Shown one piece after another: positions 58,633 through 64,000 of a stretch of 64,000 nucleotides of DNA; position 1 is the stretch's first letter; the number at the start of each line of letters is the position of its first letter. The stretch is from JAFGCL01 sp964423835 (GTDB taxonomy: Bacteria > Chloroflexota > Dehalococcoidia > UBA2247 > RBG-13-53-26). The notes under the pieces were generated by a model that was not told the DNA's origin, made no database searches, and worked only from the letters and a program-made list of their open reading frames with translations. Location: the NCBI GenBank assembly GCA_964423835.1, contig CAYRGJ010000008.1, positions 1 to 64,000 on the forward strand, written 5' to 3'. The translations under genes were made by a program, and so were the position numbers.

Positions 58633-59130
58633 TCAGGGCTTTACTATGCCCTCGATCTGGGCGTTGGCCCGCACCACCACCTCCCGCAGACGCCGGACCT
58701 GGTTCGGGCTGAGACCGCGGAAGTGCTGGCCGACCAGCCGCCCCATCCGGCCGATTTCGGCCAGGATCTCGCGCATCTCCACCGCATTCTGCGAGCTCCA
58801 GGAGTCGTTCATCATGCGCTCCACGGACTCAGCCCGGGGCCCTTTGCCGGCCAGGAACGCCCTGCCCTCTCCGGTGACGCTGTAGGTCTTGCGGCCGTCG
58901 CTGCGGGCCCCCTCAACGTATCCCATCTCCTCCAGCAGGTGCAGCGTGGGGTAGACCGCCCCCGGGCTGGGCGAGTAGCAGCCGTGGGAACGCTCCTTCA
59001 GCCGGTTGATGATCTCGTATCCGTGCCCGGGCTTCTCGTCCAGGAGCCCCAGGATGACGTACTTGAGGTCTCCCTTCTGGAACGGGCTTTCCGGCCCGGG
59101 CACCCCGGGCTGTCTCTCGGTCTGGAACAC
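58633..59130 (-). CDS. PadR-family transcriptional regulator
   Basis: A 165-residue PadR regulator. The winged helix (about 20-95) has DLKYVILGLLDEKPGHGYEIINRL, SPGAVYPTLHLLEEMGYVEG and GRKTYSVTGEGRAFL. A C-terminal helix pair (about 110-160) forms the dimer. The GTG at 59130 follows GAGAGGAG. Immediately upstream lies an unusually regular palindromic array (59168-59197), the likely operator. It lies downstream of cooS in the same orientation; autoregulation is likely, control of cooS is possible. Confidence 0.88.
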   Translation of the reverse strand: MFQTERQPGVPGPESPFQKGDLKYVILGLLDEKPGHGYEIINRLKERSHGCYSPSPGAVYPTLHLLEEMGYVEGARSDGRKTYSVTGEGRAFLAGKGPRAESVERMMNDSWSSQNAVEMREILAEIGRMGRLVGQHFRGLSPNQVRRLREVVVRANAQIEGIVKP

Positions 59131-59167
59131 GGCTGGCTCCTCTCCCGCTTATGGGTGGTGACGGCCG

Positions 59168-59197
59168 TGATATATCGCGATATATCACGATATATCG
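59168..59197. promoter_or_regulatory. Triple GATATATC operator at 10-bp spacing
   Basis: GATATATC occurs at 59169-59176, 59179-59186 and 59189-59196, exactly 10 bases apart. The first two lie in a perfect 20-bp palindrome, TGATATATCGCGATATATCA (59168-59187), and the third in CGATATATCG (59188-59197). It sits between the padR start (59130) and cooS stop (59204). PadR operators are typically AT-rich ATAT dyads, so this is a strong candidate site; all units face one side of the helix. Confidence 0.7.
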
Positions 59198-59203
59198 GGC
59201 ATG

Positions 59204-61102
59204 TCAGATGCCCAGCTTGCGCCGTTTGGCCTCGATATGGGCCAGCATGCCGTCCACCGCCTTGACATAATCGGTCTCCACGTCGAGTCTTCCTCCCGTA
59301 ACCTGGACGCAGTCCTGGGTCAGCAGCTTGACCAGGTTGGGCCCTCCGGTGACTGTGGGGACGGGGTTGACGTAGGTGTACAGGCCGAAGGCCAGGGCGA
59401 AAACGGCGTCGATGGTGGCCTTCTGCTCCATGTACTCCGGCGCCGCCGCCACCACCGGGAGGTCGGCCACCGGCACACCGCCCAAAGCGCCGGAGATGGC
59501 TGCCAGCAGGTCGGCGATGCGGCCCGTGTCAGTGCAGGTGCCGTAGCTCAGGACCGGGGGCACGCCCAGCTTCCCGCAGACCGCCGCCAGCCCCGGGCCG
59601 GCGAACTGCTTCGCTTCCGGGGAGCAGAGCCCCGCCACCTGCAGGGCCCCGTTGCCGCAGCCCATGGCCAGCACCAGGACGTCGCGCTTGATCAGCTCCC
59701 GGGCCACGCGCACCGTGTGCACGTCCTGGCCGTGGTCCCGCAGCGTGGTGCAGGAGACCAGCCCAGCCACCCCGCGCAGGGCGCCGGACTTGATGGCATC
59801 GAGCAGCGGGTCCAGGCTGCCGCCCAGGGCCGCCAGTATGCTCTCGGTGGAGAAGCCGACCACGGCTTCGGTCGTCGGCAGCCCGCTGACCGGCTCCACC
59901 GATGCCCGCCGCTCCTTGAAGTTGTCGATGGCCATCTGCAGCAACTGGGCCGCCTGCTCGGCGGCCTGGGCTGGCCGGTAGTCCACCCGGTCGGTGATCC
60001 CTTCGAAGGACACCAGATCGCTCACCGGGATCAGCTTGAACTTGTACTTGGCCGCGTAAAGCGGATCGACGGGCATGGAGCAGTTCATGTCGCAGGCGAA
60101 GAGGTCCACGCAGCCGCTGCCCAGCACCGCCTCCTGCGTGATCCAGTTCCCGGTGAAGCCGTAGAAGGCCTCATCCATCGGCCAGCGCTGGATCATCTCC
60201 TGCCCCGTCTCGATGTTGGCGATGATGCGCAGGCCCCTGGCGCCCGCTGCCCGGGCCCTCTTCTGCCACTCCTCCTGGCGGGCCAGCTGCACCATGGCGA
60301 AGCCCAGGAACGGCTCGTGCCCGTTGGGCAGGACGTTCACGTAATCGGGGCTGAGCACCCCCAGGTCGACGCGCATCGGGTGTGGCCGCGGTATGCCGAA
60401 GAGCACATCCTGGCAGTACTCGTTGATGATCTGGCTCTGATAGGCCATGGCCACCCCCAGCCGCATGGCCTTGAGGGCCAGGCTGACGTAGTAGCCGTCG
60501 ACGTTGGTGAGGCAGGAGCTGGTGCAGCGCATGACCTCCCCGTGGAAGCCCCCGGGGAAGATGTCCAGCTTCCTCCACGTTTCCTGGCGCTCCCCGGGCG
60601 CCAGCGCCCCCACTATCAGGCTGGGCTCATCCGCCTTGCGGGCGAAGTCCGCTTCGGCGAAGTCGCAGAGCCGCAGGGCGATGTCCCTGTCCGCCCCGGA
60701 GGTGTCCAGGCCCAGTCTCCCCGAGAACGTGCGCAGCTTCTCCGGCTCCGCGATGCGGAAAGGCGTCTGGCCCCTGGCCGTGGCCCGCAGGGTCTTGATG
60801 GTCTGCTCCGTGTGGTAGTGGTAGGTGGAGGCCCCCATGATGTTGCGCAGCAGCATCATGCGCATGGCCATGCCGTCGGCGGTGATGCCGCAGACGCCCC
60901 TCTTGTCCTTGGCGGCGTCAGAGCGGCAGGGCCCGTTGGAGCACAGGTCGCAGCGCGCGCCCGCCTGGCAGAAAGGACAACGCTTGTCGGGATCGCCCAG
61001 CCCCTGGGCCTGGTAACGGTCCCAGATGGTGTTCATGCCGTCATTCTTGAGCCGCTGGTACACGAGGTTGACCGAATCGTGGTGCGAAATCCTGTTATCC
61101 AT
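59204..61102 (-). CDS. cooS: CooS-family protein: anaerobic CO dehydrogenase variant with hybrid-cluster-like active site
   Basis: A 632-residue homologue of Ni-CODH catalytic subunits. Cluster B Cys are 51, 54, 59 and 71. The exposed D-cluster pair is Cys42-Cys45 (CPFC, a CX2C motif rather than CX7C). At the C-cluster, His262, Cys341, Cys451, Cys482, Cys523 and Lys561 occupy expected places, but the usual GICCTGNE reads NIETGQE, so the ligand cysteine (Cys295 of CODH-II) is Glu298. Hybrid cluster proteins use a Glu in the corresponding ligand set. It may thus be a CODH/HCP-like enzyme rather than a CO oxidiser. No cooC, cooF or acetyl-CoA synthase genes are near. GGGAGGTG fixes the ATG. Confidence 0.85.
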   Translation of the reverse strand: MDNRISHHDSVNLVYQRLKNDGMNTIWDRYQAQGLGDPDKRCPFCQAGARCDLCSNGPCRSDAAKDKRGVCGITADGMAMRMMLLRNIMGASTYHYHTEQTIKTLRATARGQTPFRIAEPEKLRTFSGRLGLDTSGADRDIALRLCDFAEADFARKADEPSLIVGALAPGERQETWRKLDIFPGGFHGEVMRCTSSCLTNVDGYYVSLALKAMRLGVAMAYQSQIINEYCQDVLFGIPRPHPMRVDLGVLSPDYVNVLPNGHEPFLGFAMVQLARQEEWQKRARAAGARGLRIIANIETGQEMIQRWPMDEAFYGFTGNWITQEAVLGSGCVDLFACDMNCSMPVDPLYAAKYKFKLIPVSDLVSFEGITDRVDYRPAQAAEQAAQLLQMAIDNFKERRASVEPVSGLPTTEAVVGFSTESILAALGGSLDPLLDAIKSGALRGVAGLVSCTTLRDHGQDVHTVRVARELIKRDVLVLAMGCGNGALQVAGLCSPEAKQFAGPGLAAVCGKLGVPPVLSYGTCTDTGRIADLLAAISGALGGVPVADLPVVAAAPEYMEQKATIDAVFALAFGLYTYVNPVPTVTGGPNLVKLLTQDCVQVTGGRLDVETDYVKAVDGMLAHIEAKRRKLGI

Positions 61103-61347
61103 CTAACACCTCCCCGTGTCCGGCGCCGGCACTGGACCAAATCCGTTGACCCCCTGTGGAGTGAATGACCGACGCATCCGGACCAGGGCCGCAGCTCAGC
61201 GGCCCGGACTGGACTGAACTGAACTACCTCACAGTATCACAGACCGGGCGCCCCCGGGCAAGTGGCGGACGCACCTGGACAGGCATCGGGCGAAGTACGT
61301 ATTCACCGGGGCCGCCCGCTTCCAGGCCGGGAACGGCGGGCGCTCGA

Positions 61348-62628
61348 CTAACGCCGGCGGCAGACGTAGATGTCGGCCTCCCACAGCTTCTGGGCCGCAT
61401 CGTCCCAGTAGTGATGGACGAAGTAGAGGTTGCCCTCCCGGTCCATGGTCGGTTCCCCCGCCAGCGATGACAATACGAGTTCAGGCGCCTGCCACTGGCC
61501 GCCGACCTTCAGTGATCGGTACACCCCGGGCGCCCCCGTATCCCTGGTGAACCAGAGCTCGTTGCCGTCCTCGCTGATGAACGGATAGCCGTCATTGTGG
61601 TCGGTGTTGACCGCATCCACGTTCTGCGGCGCCTGCCACTGGCCGTTGACCTTGCTGGTGACCCAGATGTCCCGGCCACCGTGCCCGCCGGGCCTCTCGG
61701 AGTGGTAGTACATATGGTTGCCGTCTGCGGTCACATGCAGCTCGCCGACGTCGTAGGTCACATTGAGCAGCTCGCCGAGGTTGGTCCAGCCGGTCCACCG
61801 CCCGCCTGCCAGCTCGGCCGTGTACATGTCGATCTCGCGGCTGTTCCCGGTGCGCACCGAGCAGAACCACATGGTGTCGCCCAGTATGGTCTCAGCTCCG
61901 TCCAGGGAGAGATCGTCATTGAGCCAGACCCTCCGGGGCTCGGTCCAGGCCCCGTCCGCTTTCTGGGACCAGTAGATGCCGGAGACACGGTCCAGGATCT
62001 GCTGCTCCGGCGCGATGCTCATATTGGGGACAAACACGAAATAGAAGTTGTTCCCGTCGGGGGTGATGAAGGGCGAGTCCTCGGCCCCGGCCGTGGTGAT
62101 GGGCGGCTCCATGGGTACCGGGTCGTAGAAGATGGAAGAGAAGGCCGGGCTCAGCACCGGATCATGGTCATCCCTCTGCGGGGTCCACTTGTCCCAGTCA
62201 ACCAGCTCGGCTATGGCCTCGGCCCGGCTCACGTTGCCCACCGTCACTTTCGTCGATGCCTGTTCGGACTGCCCCTTCCCATCCGTGGCCACCGCGAAAA
62301 GGGTGTGCTCCCCGTTGGCCGCGTCAGTGGTGTACCACGGCAGGGTGTACCGCGAGACAGTCGCGCTGGTGGCGGTGCCTATCAGGTGCGCAGCGTCCAC
62401 CGAGTCGCAGTAGAACCTGACCTCCGAGATGCCCTCGTCGGAGCTGGCGCTCACCTTCAGGAGGGCTATGCCGAACACCTCCCTTTTCTGGGCCGGGCTG
62501 CTCCAGGACACCTCCAGGTTGCCGTCCGCATCGCCATCCTCGCCTCCGCATCCGGCTGCCGTCAACAGCAGCAAGGCTACCAGGACCAGGCACGATGCCA
62601 GGCGGGGGATACTGCTTCGAACGGTCAT
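61348..62628 (-). CDS. Lipoprotein with Ig-like and PD40 propeller domains
   Basis: A 426-residue lipoprotein. Signal peptide and lipobox LLTAAGC put the lipidated Cys at about 27. Residues about 38-135 form an Ig/cadherin-like domain (LEVSWSSPAQKREVFG... SEVRFYCDS... NGEHTLFAVATDGKGQ). The C-terminal half is a PD40/WD40-like propeller: DSPFITPDGNNFYFVF, GELHVTADGNHMYYHSERPGGHGGRDIWVT, DGYPFISEDGNELWFTRD, GEPTMDREGNLYFVH. Probably cell-surface binding. A remnant of another propeller gene follows upstream. Confidence 0.8.
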   Translation of the reverse strand: MTVRSSIPRLASCLVLVALLLLTAAGCGGEDGDADGNLEVSWSSPAQKREVFGIALLKVSASSDEGISEVRFYCDSVDAAHLIGTATSATVSRYTLPWYTTDAANGEHTLFAVATDGKGQSEQASTKVTVGNVSRAEAIAELVDWDKWTPQRDDHDPVLSPAFSSIFYDPVPMEPPITTAGAEDSPFITPDGNNFYFVFVPNMSIAPEQQILDRVSGIYWSQKADGAWTEPRRVWLNDDLSLDGAETILGDTMWFCSVRTGNSREIDMYTAELAGGRWTGWTNLGELLNVTYDVGELHVTADGNHMYYHSERPGGHGGRDIWVTSKVNGQWQAPQNVDAVNTDHNDGYPFISEDGNELWFTRDTGAPGVYRSLKVGGQWQAPELVLSSLAGEPTMDREGNLYFVHHYWDDAAQKLWEADIYVCRRR

Positions 62629-62670
62629 AGTGTCCTTCCTCCTTAATGATCGCGCCGGACCGCCGCCGGT

Positions 62671-62811
62671 CTAGCCGATCCACACCGCGAACTCATCCCA
62701 GGCTGATGAATCGGTCAGCTGCTGCAGGTTCCCGCCCTCGGCGTTCATGCGGAAGATGTGCAGCGACACGCCGGTCAGGTGCCTGGCCTCTGCCTTCATC
62801 CCGACTGCCAT
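62671..62811 (-). pseudogene. Remnant: last blade of a TolB-like propeller gene
   Basis: A 46-codon minus-strand frame ends at TAG (62673-62671) and reads GVSLHIFRMNAEGGNLQQLT, then DSSAWDEFAVWIG. This is a typical final TolB/PD40 blade (IFxMNADGGNxxQLT, then a W-x-x-F closing strand). The frame is closed upstream by a TGA after low-similarity sequence, and no signal peptide or other blades exist. It is a gene stump, distinct in frame and sequence from the lipoprotein ending at 61348. Confidence 0.5.
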
Positions 62812-63096
62812 ACCCAGCCACCGAATCAGGAGGCTATCCCTGCAGGGAGGGTTCTCCCTTCAGCGAGGCCGGCCAAGGTGCCGGCGACGGCCAAATACTA
62901 GGGTCTGCCGCAGCACACGTCAAGACCCGCCGCCTCTCGGGCCTCCCGGGGCTTGCCAGGCAGCCCCGGAAAGGGTAGATTCTGGGTCTGCCTGCGGCTG
63001 CCATGACGTTTCTGTGATGCGAAACAGGCCCTTTGAGACGCACTGGCAAGAAGCGGCATCTATGCTGAACGCCAGCTTTCAGGTGGAGGTGCACGC
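62812..63096. other. Intergenic region before the window-end gene
   Basis: No gene is supported here. It lies between the propeller remnant and the membrane protein gene at 63097; a GGAGGT ribosome binding site for the latter ends the region. No clear sigma70 promoter was seen. Confidence 0.4.
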
Positions 63097-64000
63097 ATGA
63101 TCTGGGTCAGAAGGATCCTGGCTGTCCCCGTGGCATTCCTGTTCGCCGTCACCTTCCTGGCGGCCATGCTGCTCACTCACGTCAGCGGCACGGTGGGCAG
63201 CGCCGGGTTCTATAACGGCCAGATGGACCAGGCCGGGGTCTACGACTGGGTGCACCAGGACCTGACGCCGGCGATGCTGAGCGATTCCGGCGAAGAGAGC
63301 CCGACGGACTTCCCCATCGATACCCCTCAGATCAGGCTGGACATGGCGGGGGTGCTGGAGCAGGCGTTCCCCGCGGCCTGGCTCAAGAGCACCTTTGAGG
63401 ACGCTACCGGGGAGATGGTTCCGTACATGGTCGGCGACACTGATACCTTCGTCGTCGCCATAGCAGTGAAGGAGCGCATCGACCCCATGGTCAATGGCAT
63501 CAACGACGTCATCGACAATCACGCTGACCAGATCTACGGCTACGTGACCGAGGACCTGATGGTCCCGGCGGTAACCGAGGAGCTGGGAGACGGCGCCGCG
63601 CTGCCCTACGGCATCAGGTTGTCGCCGCAGGAGATCAGCGACATCGTCACCGGCTCCATGCCCCAGGGGCAGGCGGTGGTCCTCGGCTGGTTCAAGGAAA
63701 TGGTGGGGACCATGGCCGACTATGTGAAAGGCGACGTGGCCAGCCTGGACCTGGTCATTGACCTGACGCAGGTCAAGGCCCAGGCGGTGGTGGCGGCCAA
63801 CCAGCTGGTGGATCAGAAGCTGCGCGATGCCTTCAACTCCATGCCGGCGACCTGCAGCGAGATGCAGTTCCTGGCCGAGCTTCAGGGCATGCCCCGGGAT
63901 GCCGTTTCACTGCCCTCCTGCCGGCCTCCGGCCTACTCCTATGAACAGTTCAGGCAGGCACTGGAGACCCGCATGGGGCGGACCTTCGCCCAGGCGGTGG
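63097..64000 (+). CDS. Membrane-anchored extracytoplasmic protein, truncated by the window
   Basis: The first 301 codons of a gene that runs off the window. Residues about 7-28 (ILAVPVAFLFAVTFLAAMLL) form an N-terminal membrane anchor. The rest is a large extracytoplasmic, acidic domain of helical character (YDWVHQDLTPAMLSD, VKERIDPMVNGINDVIDNHADQIYGYV, LVIDLTQVKAQAVVAANQL) with three Cys late in the visible part. A second membrane segment may lie beyond the window. GGAGGT six bases before the ATG fixes the start. I do not recognise the family; such proteins often have an anchor at each end. Confidence 0.75.
   Translation, partial: MIWVRRILAVPVAFLFAVTFLAAMLLTHVSGTVGSAGFYNGQMDQAGVYDWVHQDLTPAMLSDSGEESPTDFPIDTPQIRLDMAGVLEQAFPAAWLKSTFEDATGEMVPYMVGDTDTFVVAIAVKERIDPMVNGINDVIDNHADQIYGYVTEDLMVPAVTEELGDGAALPYGIRLSPQEISDIVTGSMPQGQAVVLGWFKEMVGTMADYVKGDVASLDLVIDLTQVKAQAVVAANQLVDQKLRDAFNSMPATCSEMQFLAELQGMPRDAVSLPSCRPPAYSYEQFRQALETRMGRTFAQAV

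Noticed and set aside
59201..61168. 655-codon plus-strand open frame
   Set aside because: Antisense shadow of cooS, whose sense frame carries the cluster motifs.

Overview
The window is a high-GC, gene-dense bacterial chromosome segment. The gene set suggests an anaerobe of the Chloroflexota, most likely a Dehalococcoidia-like lineage: tungsten-type aldehyde:ferredoxin oxidoreductase, a CooS-family protein, orphan NDP-forming acyl-CoA synthetase subunits, an iron-sulfur flavoprotein, a geranylgeranyl-reductase-like flavoprotein, RNase Y and a two-subunit pyruvate carboxylase. The lineage is inferred from gene content; no rRNA or tRNA is visible to confirm it.

Layout. 1-4.4 kb: a possible insertion-sequence end, three small genes (two membrane proteins, one YeaQ-like) and a two-component pair whose kinase carries a periplasmic amino-acid-binding-type sensor. 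4.6-9.2 kb (minus): a methyltransferase and two phytoene-desaturase-like flavoproteins. 9.9-15 kb (plus): a four-gene operon of an NTF2-like protein, an aldehyde:ferredoxin oxidoreductase, an unrecognised 375-residue protein and an aminoglycoside-phosphotransferase-like/SCP2 fusion. With the divergent flavoproteins it looks like an uncharacterised catabolic module for a hydrophobic substrate. 15-20.3 kb: a lipoprotein propeller, an acyl-CoA synthetase subunit and a 912-residue tandem fusion of two beta-eliminating-lyase domains, the first lacking the PLP lysine. 20.3-25.8 kb: a CoA-disulfide-reductase/rhodanese operon with an alcohol dehydrogenase, divergent from marR-sppA. 25.8-31.7 kb: RNase Y operon, proB and smr.

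31.8-44.6 kb is one long minus-strand block: guaA, a second acyl-CoA synthetase subunit, two flavoproteins, then purD-tsaE-tsaB-tsaD-sua5-GGR-purE-purB-mutM. It combines purine synthesis with all four bacterial t6A-specific genes. 44.8-58.5 kb holds an HpaB/AbfD-family protein, an MFS exporter, a PIG-L deacetylase, archease-rtcB, queC-queE, pyruvate carboxylase subunits, a crotonase and a MauE-thioredoxin fusion. 58.6-64 kb holds padR with a striking phased operator, a CooS variant with a glutamate in place of an active-site cysteine, a lipoprotein, a propeller-gene remnant and a truncated membrane protein.

The least expected signals are: the CooS variant that looks like a CODH/hybrid-cluster hybrid; the tandem tryptophanase-like fusion with a dead half; two arrays of a 10-bp palindrome at exact 24-bp and 16-bp periods that supply stop codons to the adjoining genes; a three-unit GATATATC operator at exact 10-bp spacing; and several sigma70-like promoters placed so close to start codons that the mRNAs should be leaderless or nearly so.
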